Both the position numbers and the translations under genes were made by a program. Under the pieces are notes generated by a model, which saw nothing but the letters and a program-made list of their open reading frames with translations, ran no database searches and was not told the origin of the DNA. Positions 16,135-25,529 of a stretch of DNA of 31,910 nucleotides are shown here, in pieces. Every line of letters starts with the position of its first letter. The first letter of the stretch is position 1. The stretch comes from JAAYTD01 sp964472015. Its GTDB lineage: Bacteria; Bacteroidota; Ignavibacteria; Kapaibacteriales; UBA2268. The stretch spans positions 1-31,910 of the forward strand of contig CAYYIP010000022.1 of the NCBI GenBank assembly GCA_964472015.1, in the 5' to 3' direction.

Positions 16135-18170
16135 TGAGATTTCAAATTTAATCTTTTAAGTCTTTCTTTTCTTACAACTAATTCATCTCTTAAAATAGCT
16201 GCTATTTCAAAATCTAAATTTTTTGCAGCAATTTTCATTTGTTTTTCTATATCTAATATATAATTTTCAAGATCTTTATCAGGTACAAATTTTTGCACCA
16301 AACTATTCTTTTCTTTATTATTTTTTTTAAATTTTGTTAGATGAGCACTAGTAACATCAGCTATTGAAGTAGTACTCATAATTTCATCAACAGTTTTTAA
16401 AACAGTTTTAGGGATAATGTTATTTTTTTTATTATATTCTTTTTGTATTTCCCTACGTCTATTTGTTTCTTCTATTACTTTTTGCATAGACTTAGTAATA
16501 TTATCTGCATAGAAAATTACTAATCCATTAACATTTCTTGCAGTTCGTCCTGCAATTTGTAATAATGATCGTTCACTTCTTAAAAAACTTTCTTTATCAG
16601 CATCGAGAATAGCCACTAGTGATACCTCAGGCATATCTAACCCTTCTCTTAACAAATTTACTCCAACAAGAACATCTATTTCTCCGAGTCTTAATTGTCT
16701 TAAAATATCTACTCTCAAAAGAGTATCTACATCAGAATGTATATATTGTACTTTTATATTAAGATTAGCCAAATAATTTGTCAAAGATTCTGCACCTTTT
16801 TTTGTTAAAGTAGTAATTAATACTCTTTCTTTTCTTTCTATACGAATATAAATTTCATTTAATAGATCATCTATCTGTGTTTTTATAGGTCTAACACTAA
16901 TTTTAGGTTCAAGTAATCCCGTTGGTCTAATAATTTGCTCTACAACTACACCTTCGCATTTTGTTAGTTCATATTCGCCGGGTGTAGCACTAACAAATAT
17001 TACTTGATTAATTAAATTTTCTATTTCGTCAAATCTAAGCGGTCTGTTTTCTAATGCTGATGGTAATCTAAATCCATGTTCCATCAGAGTAGTTTTTCTT
17101 TTTCTATCTCCATTATACATAGCACGTAATTGCGGAATAGAAACATGACTTTCATCTATTACCAATAAATAATCATCTAGTGGAAAGAAATCAAATATAC
17201 AATTAGGTCTATCCCCAAAATTTCTACCTGACATATGCATAGAATAATTTTCAATACCTGAACAATATCCAACCTCTTTCATCATTTCTAAATCAAAATT
17301 AGTCCTTTGCTCTAATCTTTGAGCTTCAATATACTTCCCTTCTTCATTTAGTTCTTTCAAGCGGTCTTCTAATTCTATACGAATTTTTACCATTGCTCTA
17401 TTTAATTGTTCTTCACTTGTTACAAATATTTTTGAAGGATATATTGTATATATATCAACAACTTCTACTGTCGAATAATCATTTATATAAAAGATAGAAA
17501 TTTTATCAATTTCATCAGCAAAAAACTCTACTTTTATTCCAAATCTGTTTTCATATCCGGGAACTATATCTATAATATCGCCGTGCACTCTAAAAGTTCC
17601 TCTTATCAACTCTGATTCACTTCTTATATAATGTAAATCAACTAACTTATATAAAAAAGTTTGTCTATTAACTTTCATCCCTTTATGTATAGTATATAAT
17701 TGTGCAAGAAAATCATCTTTACGACCAATACTATATATACAACTTACAGACGCAACAATAATAACATCACGTCTTCCTTCTACAAGTGCACTAGTAGCTT
17801 TCAATCTTAATCTATCTATTTCATCATTAATAGAAAAATCTTTTTCTATATATGTATCAGTTGCAGGTAGATAAGCTTCCGGTTGATAATAATCATAGTA
17901 TGAAATAAAATATTCAACTGCATTTTCTGGAAAAAATGATTTAAATTCGCCATATAATTGAGCAGCCAAAGTTTTATTAGGTGAAATAACAAGAACGGGC
18001 TTATTTATTTGCTTTATTAAATTAGATATAGTGAAAGTTTTCCCAGAACCTGTAATCCCAAGTAATGTTTGAAACTTATCCCCTCTTTTAATTCCTTCTA
18101 CAAGTTCAGCAATAGCTTGTGGTTGATCTCCTGTTGGTTCATAATTTGAATGTAATTTATATTCCATCAT
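16131..18170 (-). CDS. uvrB: Excinuclease ABC subunit B
   Basis: UvrB is the DNA-damage verification helicase of nucleotide excision repair, working with UvrA and UvrC. The 679-residue protein has Walker A GITGSGKT (38-45), the beta-hairpin YYDYYQPEAYLP, the LLVIDESH Walker B-type box, the SATPGEYE segment, the QIAGRTARN helicase motif VI, and a C-terminal UVR domain (about 638-673) that contacts UvrC. The length is full. The start may be either of two adjacent ATGs (MMEYKL). It follows the 151-residue membrane protein by only three bases, so the two are probably co-transcribed. No uvrA or uvrC is in the window. Confidence 0.97.
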   Translation of the reverse strand: MMEYKLHSNYEPTGDQPQAIAELVEGIKRGDKFQTLLGITGSGKTFTISNLIKQINKPVLVISPNKTLAAQLYGEFKSFFPENAVEYFISYYDYYQPEAYLPATDTYIEKDFSINDEIDRLRLKATSALVEGRRDVIIVASVSCIYSIGRKDDFLAQLYTIHKGMKVNRQTFLYKLVDLHYIRSESELIRGTFRVHGDIIDIVPGYENRFGIKVEFFADEIDKISIFYINDYSTVEVVDIYTIYPSKIFVTSEEQLNRAMVKIRIELEDRLKELNEEGKYIEAQRLEQRTNFDLEMMKEVGYCSGIENYSMHMSGRNFGDRPNCIFDFFPLDDYLLVIDESHVSIPQLRAMYNGDRKRKTTLMEHGFRLPSALENRPLRFDEIENLINQVIFVSATPGEYELTKCEGVVVEQIIRPTGLLEPKISVRPIKTQIDDLLNEIYIRIERKERVLITTLTKKGAESLTNYLANLNIKVQYIHSDVDTLLRVDILRQLRLGEIDVLVGVNLLREGLDMPEVSLVAILDADKESFLRSERSLLQIAGRTARNVNGLVIFYADNITKSMQKVIEETNRRREIQKEYNKKNNIIPKTVLKTVDEIMSTTSIADVTSAHLTKFKKNNKEKNSLVQKFVPDKDLENYILDIEKQMKIAAKNLDFEIAAILRDELVVRKERLKRLNLKSQ

Positions 18171-18173
18171 TAT

Positions 18174-18629
18174 CTACCAATCTAGTTCATTCTCTACTGT
18201 TAATTCATTCTTATCTATATATGTCTTACACCTTTTTTCTAATTCTTTATATATATCTTTTAACTTTACTTCTTGATAAAAATTTGATGAAAAAGAAAAA
18301 ACATTATTCTCATCTATAAATACTAATAAATTATTAGATTTTGTTTGTTTATCATAAAAAGTTTTTAATAAATTAATTTCATCATATTTTGCTTTAAATC
18401 TTGTACGTGTTGTAGCATATCTAAATTCTTTTTCGTCAAAAATAAATTTACGACCTATAAACCCAACATAACAAAAAATAATTCCAACAACAAAAGGCAT
18501 TAATGGACTAAATGCTATATGCCCCTTGGATAAAAATAATTGTAATATTAAAATCAAACTACATCCAACAAGCAAAAAACCAATATAGGAAAAAATATTT
18601 ATTTTTGTTTTAAAAACTTTAGTTTCCAT
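18174..18629 (-). CDS. Small membrane protein of unknown function upstream of uvrB
   Basis: Not recognised by name. The 151 residues contain two hydrophobic helices (about 14-33 and 40-58), then a beta-rich soluble domain with KFIFDEKEFRY, LLVFIDENNVFSF and a helical end. This layout (two helices, then a compact beta domain) resembles small membrane-anchored PH-like domain proteins, but this is only a resemblance. The stop is three bases before the uvrB start. The link to uvrB is positional; there is no evidence of a role in repair. Confidence 0.65.
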   Translation of the reverse strand: METKVFKTKINIFSYIGFLLVGCSLILILQLFLSKGHIAFSPLMPFVVGIIFCYVGFIGRKFIFDEKEFRYATTRTRFKAKYDEINLLKTFYDKQTKSNNLLVFIDENNVFSFSSNFYQEVKLKDIYKELEKRCKTYIDKNELTVENELDW

Positions 18630-18734
18630 ATTTGTTATTTATCTTTAACATATACATATTATATAAACATAATATAAATAATATTTATACTTAATATTTA
18701 TATAATACATTTAAATAATTAATAATATAGTTTA

Positions 18735-19508
18735 CTAATTATATTTATTTTTCAGAAAAGGAACATACCATATAATACCACCTCTCGGAACTGATGCAAA
18801 AGATCCAACTTTTGTTTCGGTTACATAATCAGGATCATTATAATTCTTTCTTGGGTCATAACTTAAAGTTATTTTATCAAATCTAAATCCTACCTTCCAT
18901 TCTGCAAATATAGTAAATACTCCTGCTTTTCCTGCTGATATATTTACAAAACCTCCAATTCCTATATTCATTCCCAATTTATTATCTATATTAAATTGCT
19001 TATGTAGTCCATCTGGATTAGAAAAACGTTTATTCATAAAATAAGTAATACCTGTTAATCCATAAAAATTTACCATATTTCTAGGTTTTAACATAGCAAT
19101 TATAGAAAGTTCTAATGTTTGATGGATATTAGGATCAAGCAATCCTTTTTCTTCTGCTGGTAATTCATCAACGTGCTTTGTATTTTTTGAATACATATAA
19201 GAAGCTTGTAACATCCATGCTGGTTTAAAACGATAATTTATATTAGCGCCATAAGTAAATAACCCATCGGATGAGACATTACGTAATCCGGTTTCATATT
19301 GATCTACAAATGTATTTGACCCAAGTATAGCTCCTATACCTAATACACGATTGTATGGATCATAATTTACATCTTCCTCTTCATTTATAAATTCTTCTTC
19401 TTCATTTATAAATTCTTCATTATTTTGTGCATATATACTATAACTAAATAAAAACATTAATAAAAATATTGTAATTTTAAATAATTTCTTAACATTATCA
19501 GTAGTCAT
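18735..19508 (-). other. Possible independently translated outer-membrane protein within the tatD fusion
   Basis: From the ATG at 19508 the frame gives 257 residues: a short basic n-region (DNVKK), a hydrophobic core, and a signal-peptidase-like YAQ end near residue 27. A mature protein then follows with strand-turn patterns such as YGANINYRFKPAWMLQASYMY and GIGGFVNISAG-like glycine-rich strands. This suggests an outer-membrane beta-barrel of the porin-like small type. A second ATG at 19457 lies inside the hydrophobic core and is a poorer start. The family is not recognised. No Shine-Dalgarno is visible, as elsewhere in this window. Confidence 0.5.
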
Positions 19509-20234
19509 TTTTATAACCTCATTTATTTTTATATTTTTTATTTTTGCAATTTTTTCAGCAACAATAGATACATTTTCTGGCTTATTACGTTTACCTCTAT
19601 TAGGTGGTGGCGTCATATAAGGCGAATCTGTTTCTAACAATATTTTATCCATAGGAACATTTTTTATAACTGTATCCAATTTTACACTTTCAAAAGTAAT
19701 ATTCCCTGTAAAAGATACATACAATCCTAAATTAAGTATATTTTCTAAAAATATATTATCGGATGAAAAACAATGTACTACACCACTATTTGAACAATTG
19801 TTATATTCTGTTTTTAAAATATCTAACATTTCTTTATCTGAATCTCTATTATGTATTATTATAGGTAACCCTAATTCTTTTGCAAGACATATTTGTTTTA
19901 TAAATGTTTGTTTTTGTATATTAACAGGTGAAAAATTATAATAAAAATCTAATCCTATTTCACCTATTGCTATTATTTTAGGATATGTTGCACATAATTT
20001 TTTAATTTTACTTATAATATCATCTGTTAATGTATTGGCATTATGAGGATGCAGACCTAGTGCAGCATATATATGTTTATACTTTTTAATAATTTCTATT
20101 GTTGTATCTATATCATCAGGACTAGTCGCAGGCACAATAATATTCTTTACACCATTTTCAAAACTTTTATTAACAACGCTATCTAAATCTTCTTTATAAT
20201 CCAAAGAATTTAAATGACAATGTGAGTCTATCAT
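18735..20234 (-). CDS. tatD: TatD-type metal-dependent DNase fused in frame to an outer-membrane protein
   Basis: Residues 1-252 are a complete TatD hydrolase: DSHCH with H5 and H7, GEIGLD (E92), IIHNRD (H128), VVHCF (H154) and ETDSP (D203). The usual TatD C-terminus (TTDNVKKLF) is reached, but no stop follows. The frame continues directly as a signal peptide-like segment (about 249-269, KKLFKITIFLLMFLFSYSI then YAQ), an acidic stretch with a 21-bp-period duplication (EEFINEE twice), and a barrel-like domain of about 210 residues to 499. ATG at 19508 (M243) could start the second part alone with a normal signal peptide. As one chain, the cytoplasmic enzyme and exported barrel conflict in location. 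A lost stop, a programmed dual use, or a sequence error could each explain it. The upstream gene lies 28 bases away. Confidence 0.88.
   Translation of the reverse strand: MIDSHCHLNSLDYKEDLDSVVNKSFENGVKNIIVPATSPDDIDTTIEIIKKYKHIYAALGLHPHNANTLTDDIISKIKKLCATYPKIIAIGEIGLDFYYNFSPVNIQKQTFIKQICLAKELGLPIIIHNRDSDKEMLDILKTEYNNCSNSGVVHCFSSDNIFLENILNLGLYVSFTGNITFESVKLDTVIKNVPMDKILLETDSPYMTPPPNRGKRNKPENVSIVAEKIAKIKNIKINEVIKMTTDNVKKLFKITIFLLMFLFSYSIYAQNNEEFINEEEEFINEEEDVNYDPYNRVLGIGAILGSNTFVDQYETGLRNVSSDGLFTYGANINYRFKPAWMLQASYMYSKNTKHVDELPAEEKGLLDPNIHQTLELSIIAMLKPRNMVNFYGLTGITYFMNKRFSNPDGLHKQFNIDNKLGMNIGIGGFVNISAGKAGVFTIFAEWKVGFRFDKITLSYDPRKNYNDPDYVTETKVGSFASVPRGGIIWYVPFLKNKYN
19380..19418 (-). repeat. 21-bp-period direct repeat in the acidic linker of the TatD fusion
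   Basis: TTCATTTATAAATTCTTC occurs at 19380-19397 and 19401-19418, coding for the repeated acidic motif EEFINEE after the signal peptide. Both copies are in frame. Confidence 0.85.
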
Positions 20235-20262
20235 AATAAAAACTACATTAACCCTAATTATT

Positions 20263-21225
20263 CTAAAAAACTAATTTACAATTTATATTAAATTTTCTTT
20301 GTAATAATGAATACTCAGAATTGAATGGATAATATTGCTTGTTTTTTCTTACATTTGACAAAACAATAGAAACCGTATTCTTATATACAAATTTCAATAA
20401 AGGATATATGGTCCCAACTTCTTGAACTATTTTAGGTTCATATAAGTCTATCCATCTTTGCAAAATATTATCTATTAACCAACTACAAAACCATTTCCCA
20501 AATTTAAATGAAGAATAAACATTATTATGTTCACAAGATATACCTACAAATAAAACATTATTTAATCTTGCTTCTATAGTTGCTGCGCTACGAAATCCAA
20601 ATTTATAATTTTCATCAAAAGCCCTAAAAAAATTATTATTTTGATATCCTGCATAATCAAAATAAGTCCAAAGAAAAGCACCACTATGCAAGAAATAAAC
20701 TTCTTTACATAATAAATTTCTACTCATACCCGTTCTCATTCCTATACCAAAACTAAATTCATTATCATAAATATCATATTTATTATCAAATAAATAATAT
20801 TTATTTGTATTTAACTCAATATAAGCAAATTCAGAAGAAAAAGAAGTTAAGGAATTAAACTTTTTATTAGTATCTAAACGAACAAAACCATATTCAAAAT
20901 TCAAACTATTTGTTTCTGTCAATTTACTACTATTTATTAATTGAGAAGTTGTTATACCTAATTTATTTGGTAACAAATTTTCGCAGAGACCAAAATTAAA
21001 ATTTATAAATGGTTTATTTACAAGTTTTTCTTGTCCATACAAAAATTCTTTAAAAAGACTTCCTATTATATTAGAATTACTATTATATTCTGTTACCTCG
21101 TCTATTTTAATATCTTCTATTTTATCATATGAATATGTTTTATTATACGAATATATTTTATTATAGTTTGCATTTGTTATTATATTAATAAAAAACAAAA
21201 ATATAAATAAAATTATTTTTTTCAT
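20263..21225 (-). CDS. Exported protein of unknown function
   Basis: Not recognised. The 320 residues start with a clear signal peptide (1-19, ending TNA) followed by a six-residue repeat, NKIYSY then NKTYSY then DKIEDI, encoded by an 18-bp unit (21120-21155). The remainder alternates aromatic-rich strands with turns (FINFNFGLCE, FSFGIGMRTG, NNVLFVGISC), which fits an outer-membrane barrel or periplasmic protein; the C-terminus (NINCKLVF) ends in Phe. It lies 25 bases downstream of ftsI and 28 bases upstream of the tatD fusion on the same strand, so it may be co-transcribed with both. Confidence 0.6.
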   Translation of the reverse strand: MKKIILFIFLFFINIITNANYNKIYSYNKTYSYDKIEDIKIDEVTEYNSNSNIIGSLFKEFLYGQEKLVNKPFINFNFGLCENLLPNKLGITTSQLINSSKLTETNSLNFEYGFVRLDTNKKFNSLTSFSSEFAYIELNTNKYYLFDNKYDIYDNEFSFGIGMRTGMSRNLLCKEVYFLHSGAFLWTYFDYAGYQNNNFFRAFDENYKFGFRSAATIEARLNNVLFVGISCEHNNVYSSFKFGKWFCSWLIDNILQRWIDLYEPKIVQEVGTIYPLLKFVYKNTVSIVLSNVRKNKQYYPFNSEYSLLQRKFNINCKLVF

Positions 21226-21250
21226 AATTAAATTAAAAGTTTAATATTAC

Positions 21251-23395
21251 TTAATAACAAATCAATATACACACTTTGTCTTTTGTTTTTTTATTAATTT
21301 CAATCTTTTGTTCTTTTACTTTACCACTACCATAAATTTTCGTTTTAATTCCACAATTATGCATAAGTGATACTGCACGTCTTAGCGGTAATCCTTTTAC
21401 ATTTGGCACATCGTTTAAATCTTGTTTGCTATTAGTCATTTTATTTGTAATAGAATTAAGTAATATTATTTTACTATTTCTATTTATGCAAGTCCCTGCT
21501 CTTGGAACTTGCGAAACAATTATTCCCGTACTTTCTTCTCTAAGATTACAATTTAATCTTAATTCTTTTATTATATTTCTTGCATCATCGACTGACAATC
21601 CTACTAGTTCTGGCATATAAATAGTATTAGTATTATTTTTTTCAGCATATGATTGACTAGCTTCCATTATTTCTGGCGAAGCAGAAGCCCAACGTAAAGC
21701 AATATTTTTAAAAATAGGCGCTGCAACTGACCCGCCATAAAAATTATTTTTAGGTTGATCCATCAATACTAATAAGCATACTTTTGGTTTATTTGCAGGG
21801 AAGAAACCTACAAAAGAAGCAAAATAATTTGATTTTGAATATATACCTTCCTCTAATTGTTGAGATGTACCTGTTTTTCCGGCTACTTTTATATTTTCTA
21901 TATAGGCACGTTTCCCTGTTCCATTTTCAACTACTCCACATAATAAACTTGTTAAAGTCTGTGCAGTACCTTGTGAAATAACTTTACGAATTTTTTGTGG
22001 TTGATTTATTTTTATAGTTTTATTATTTCTTTTAATTTCTTTAATAATAAATGGCTTCATTAAATTACCACCATTTGCAATAACTGAATATGCATTTACT
22101 AATTGAATTGGTGTAACCATAATTCCATAACCAAACCCTAGGAAACGTTTATCTATAGCTCGTATTGTTCTAAAATCTTTAATTTTGCCCGACATTTCAC
22201 CAGTTAAATCTATACGTGTAGGAAGTCCAAATCCAAAATCACGTATATACTTATAAAATCGATGGGCTGGTAATTTATCAGCCAATTGTGAAAAAATTAC
22301 ATTGCTTGATTTTTCAAATGCTGAGCGAAACGAAGTAATACCAAGTGCATGATCATCCCTTATTGTAACTTGTCCAATAGTTAATTTCCCATTAAATCCA
22401 CTATACATATCATTAGGTCTTACAATTTTTTCTTCTATACCTGCAGATGCAGTAATTGTTTTAAATGTAGAACCAGGTTCATAAATATCAGTAATCGCAC
22501 GATTACGCATAGCACTATATGAAGTCTTCGTTAAATGGTTTGGGTCATAACTAGGGTAAGATGCTGAAGCTAATAACTCACCTGTATTAGGATCTAATGC
22601 AATTACTGTCCCTGAAGTTGCTTGTGAAGATATTACGCCTTGCATTAATTCAAATTCAACTATTTTTTGTAATTTTATATCTAAAGTTAAATATAAATCA
22701 TCACCATTTACTGGATCTAGAACAGGTAAATCAATCGCTGGTCTTAAACGATTTTTTGCATCTTTATACATAATCATAAAACCTGATTGACCGCGTAAAA
22801 TAGAATCATATTTTAACTCTATACCATCTATTCCATGATTATCTATATTAGTACAACCTATTAGTTGTGAACCTACTGAAGAATAATTATAATATCTTAT
22901 AGGTTCATATATAAGTATTAATCCCCTATCTTTTATATATTTTAAGGGCATTATTTCACTTGGTAATTTCCGTCTACATAACCATACAAAAGATCCTTTT
23001 GCCGAATTTATTTTCTTTAATATACTATCACTTGATATTCCCAAACATTTTTCCATTAGTATTGCAATCGTATCTTTATTTTGGAGAACTGTTGGATCGA
23101 CAGCAATAGATACACTTTTTATATTAGAAGCAAGTATATAACCATTCCTATCATATATAATACCACGCTGCGGATGCAATTCAATTCGAGATTGATGTTG
23201 TGACTCGGCACGTTGATAATAACGTTTTGTATCTATAACTTGTATATATAATAATTTTACAACTATTACTATTAACATTAAAGTAATACAAAATATTACC
23301 AACCAATACTTCCAAAATTTTTTCTTCCGCGTGAAATTATCTACATCTATAATTTCAACTTGTTCTTTTTTATTCTTCTCTTTTTTATTTTGCAT
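21251..23395 (-). CDS. ftsI: Septal penicillin-binding protein (transpeptidase) with C-terminal PASTA domains
   Basis: This class B PBP crosslinks septal peptidoglycan. The 714-residue protein has one N-terminal membrane helix (30-50), the dimerisation/hinge region with HPQRGIIYDRNG, then a transpeptidase domain with SxxK at S309-K312 (STFK), SSN at 363-365, and KTGT at 507-510. Two PASTA domains follow: one at about 593-646, and a second at about 662-714 that is shortened at its end, lacking the usual final strand pattern. PASTA-containing FtsI is known in Bacteroidota and Ignavibacteria-type relatives. The usual dcw neighbours (mraW, murE, ftsL) are absent. A TATATTTG at 23435-23428 upstream may be its -7 element. 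Confidence 0.9.
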   Translation of the reverse strand: MQNKKEKNKKEQVEIIDVDNFTRKKKFWKYWLVIFCITLMLIVIVVKLLYIQVIDTKRYYQRAESQHQSRIELHPQRGIIYDRNGYILASNIKSVSIAVDPTVLQNKDTIAILMEKCLGISSDSILKKINSAKGSFVWLCRRKLPSEIMPLKYIKDRGLILIYEPIRYYNYSSVGSQLIGCTNIDNHGIDGIELKYDSILRGQSGFMIMYKDAKNRLRPAIDLPVLDPVNGDDLYLTLDIKLQKIVEFELMQGVISSQATSGTVIALDPNTGELLASASYPSYDPNHLTKTSYSAMRNRAITDIYEPGSTFKTITASAGIEEKIVRPNDMYSGFNGKLTIGQVTIRDDHALGITSFRSAFEKSSNVIFSQLADKLPAHRFYKYIRDFGFGLPTRIDLTGEMSGKIKDFRTIRAIDKRFLGFGYGIMVTPIQLVNAYSVIANGGNLMKPFIIKEIKRNNKTIKINQPQKIRKVISQGTAQTLTSLLCGVVENGTGKRAYIENIKVAGKTGTSQQLEEGIYSKSNYFASFVGFFPANKPKVCLLVLMDQPKNNFYGGSVAAPIFKNIALRWASASPEIMEASQSYAEKNNTNTIYMPELVGLSVDDARNIIKELRLNCNLREESTGIIVSQVPRAGTCINRNSKIILLNSITNKMTNSKQDLNDVPNVKGLPLRRAVSLMHNCGIKTKIYGSGKVKEQKIEINKKTKDKVCILICY

Positions 23396-23427
23396 AATTA
23401 TAATTTATATATAAACAAAATAATATA

Positions 23428-23435
23428 CAAATATA
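23428..23435 (-). promoter_or_regulatory. Candidate -7 element upstream of ftsI
   Basis: TATATTTG on the minus strand lies about 33 bases before the ATG at 23395. No convincing -33 TTG is found, so support is modest. Confidence 0.35.
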
Positions 23436-23575
23436 ATAATTTTTAACTACTTTTTAAATAACTAATTAGTATATAATATATAATATAAATATATTATAAG
23501 TATATTACAAATTATAAACTTAGATATGAGATATTTATTATAAAAATTAATTATATATATAATAAATAAAGATAA

Positions 23576-23611
23576 AAAAAGTAATTATAAAATATTTTAT
23601 AATTACTTTTT
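23576..23611 (-). terminator. Terminator after the TolB/FlgO-like gene
   Basis: An 18-bp perfect palindrome, AAAAAGTAATTATAAAAT and its complement, is followed on the minus strand by a run of T. It lies 57 bases beyond the stop at 23668 and before ftsI, separating the two transcripts. Confidence 0.7.
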
Positions 23612-23667
23612 CTTTAATTTTAACTGATTTAACAATTATAACTATTAAATAAAGTTGTTATTAAGCA

Positions 23668-24171
23668 CTATTCTTTTATAAATGCTTTTGATAATCTTTT
23701 CGCAATAACAGGAGCTGCTTCAAAAATGTTATCTTCCTTTTTAAAAATATCTTTTGCTTGATAATCAGGATCTGTTAATTGACTAGCAGGATGATAAATA
23801 TAACTATTTATCAAATAACGTTTTGCTACAATACGAAAAGTTCCCGAAATAACTTTATCTATAACAAGATCATATTCACTAGCAGATTTTACAACGTTCC
23901 ATTTTTCAGCATCAAATAAAGGGTTATTAGCATCAATATTTAATTCATCTAATATTTCATTTATACTTTCAACTGGTATAATTTTATAAAATTTTTCTTC
24001 AGGATCTAATGCTTTCAATTCTTTTGCAACAGAATCTTGTAATTCATAACACCATTGATTATGTGAAAATTCACCATCCAAATTACTAAACGGAAGTACA
24101 GCTATATTTTGTTGTGCAAACAACACACTACTAAATATAAACAATACAAATAATGCAAATACAGTTTTCAT
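23668..24171 (-). CDS. Small exported TolB/FlgO-like protein
   Basis: The 167 residues carry a signal peptide (1-19, ending LFA before QQ) and begin the mature chain with NIAVLPFSNLDGE, the strand-turn opening of TolB N-terminal and FlgO-type domains. Glu/Asp-rich helices and the segment YDLVIDKVISGTFRIVAKRYL follow; the latter resembles the IxGxxxR-type strand of such domains. Those families assemble periplasmic or outer-membrane-linked complexes, but the partner here is unknown. It stands alone between RNase P RNA and ftsI, with a terminator after it. Confidence 0.6.
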   Translation of the reverse strand: MKTVFALFVLFIFSSVLFAQQNIAVLPFSNLDGEFSHNQWCYELQDSVAKELKALDPEEKFYKIIPVESINEILDELNIDANNPLFDAEKWNVVKSASEYDLVIDKVISGTFRIVAKRYLINSYIYHPASQLTDPDYQAKDIFKKEDNIFEAAPVIAKRLSKAFIKE

Positions 24172-24310
24172 AATTTACCTTTAAGATTAAGAATTTAATT
24201 AACCTTTAAAATTTTTATAATATATTTTAATATCTTTTTTAATAATATACTTATATAAATATAGTATTATTATTAACCCTAAATTTAATAAAATTTAAAT
24301 AATAAAAAAA

Positions 24311-24693
24311 GGAAGCGATAAGCCGAATTCTGTCTTCCATAAAAATGGGAGGCAATCATTTATCTTAAAATAATGTCACCATTATTTTTTAGCGGTCTAC
24401 CCTGAAATATTAGAAAAAACTACTTAGACGAACAACCTAAGGTTATAAAAATAACATATTTCTATATTTGACTTTGCTCCATATGTGGTTTGCCGTACCA
24501 TAATTGTCACCAATTATGTGGTAGTCTCTTACACTGCCTTTTCACCATTACCTTTATATAAAGGCTGTTTATTTTCTGTGGCACTTTCCGTCAATAAATC
24601 ATTATAATTTATTGCCTTCGCGTTACGAAGCATACTGTTCTACGGAGTTCGGACTTTCCTCTTTTTTTAAAAAAAAAGCGATTGCCTGCTTCC
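24311..24693 (-). ncRNA. rnpB: RNase P RNA (type A-like)
   Basis: The RNA processes tRNA 5' ends. On the minus strand it begins near GGAAGCAGGCAATCGC and contains the P4 box GAGGAAAGTCCGAACTCC (about 24640-24660). The conserved distal strand ACAGAATTCGGCTTAT lies near the end (about 24318-24333). The P1 ends GGAAGC and GCTTCC pair (24688-24693 with 24311-24316). Length is about 383 bases. The neighbours are not tRNA genes. Confidence 0.94.
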
Positions 24694-24824
24694 TTCCCTT
24701 TTAATCAATTACAAAATAATAATAAAAATATAAAAAAACAAATTTTTTATATTATATTTATATTTTATATTATAAAAGTAGTTAAGTACATTATAATTTT
24801 GTAGTATATTATATTTTTTACTGG

Positions 24825-25463
24825 TTAAGAGAGTTTTTTATATATATCTAAAATGATTTCATCTATTATATCGGATGAGCAATTACTTAGAGCACTTACT
24901 GCTGAACTTATAGAATTATCAGATCGTTTTAATACTTTTATATATACTTTTGAAAATATATTAACAAAATTAGATGAATTTTCTTCTGCCTTATAAACAT
25001 TAGCAGATATAGTAATATCAACATTGTTAGAGAAATTCTTATCTACTGAATTATTAATATTACAATCAATAATACGACATTCTAAAATTAAATCAGGTAG
25101 CATTGTTATTGAGCTAACAACCCCTTTTTTAAATATGTTATATTTTGTTAATCTATCAATAGTAAAATCTGTTAACATTTCATCTAATGGGATTGTCCAT
25201 AGATGATAATTACATTTTACTATATTTACACTATCTTCAATAATAATAATTTTTTCTGACGAAAGTTCTGTTTTTATAGTAAAATTTTTTACAAAAATAC
25301 TTTTTTCTATATTTATTGTGTCAAATTCATTTTTAATTTTTTCTTGTTTTAAATGATAAGTATTATGTTTTTTTATTGAAGATTTTATATTTATACATCC
25401 AGAAAAACATACAGAAAATACTATCAATAAAAACAACATAATTAATAAAAATTTATGTTTCAT
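24825..25463 (-). CDS. Lipoprotein, PqiC-like ABC transport auxiliary (or LptE-like)
   Basis: The 212-residue protein has a lipoprotein signal with lipobox FSGC at residues 20-23, so it is a membrane-anchored lipoprotein. The segment YHLWTIPLDEMLTDFTIDRL with the following KYNIFKKGVV matches the characteristic W-x2-P-x3-L pattern of the ABC-transport auxiliary (PqiC/DUF330) family, which couples MCE-type transport to the outer membrane. The LPS-assembly lipoprotein LptE is the alternative, because in related bacteria LptE often follows a sigma-54 activator gene, as here. It lies 66 bases downstream of that activator on the same strand. Confidence 0.6.
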   Translation of the reverse strand: MKHKFLLIMLFLLIVFSVCFSGCINIKSSIKKHNTYHLKQEKIKNEFDTINIEKSIFVKNFTIKTELSSEKIIIIEDSVNIVKCNYHLWTIPLDEMLTDFTIDRLTKYNIFKKGVVSSITMLPDLILECRIIDCNINNSVDKNFSNNVDITISANVYKAEENSSNFVNIFSKVYIKVLKRSDNSISSAVSALSNCSSDIIDEIILDIYKKLS

Positions 25464-25529
25464 AGCTTTTTATATTAATTATTTCTTTATAAATATTTAC
25501 TATATTTCTTTTAAAATTCTCTTTTTTAT

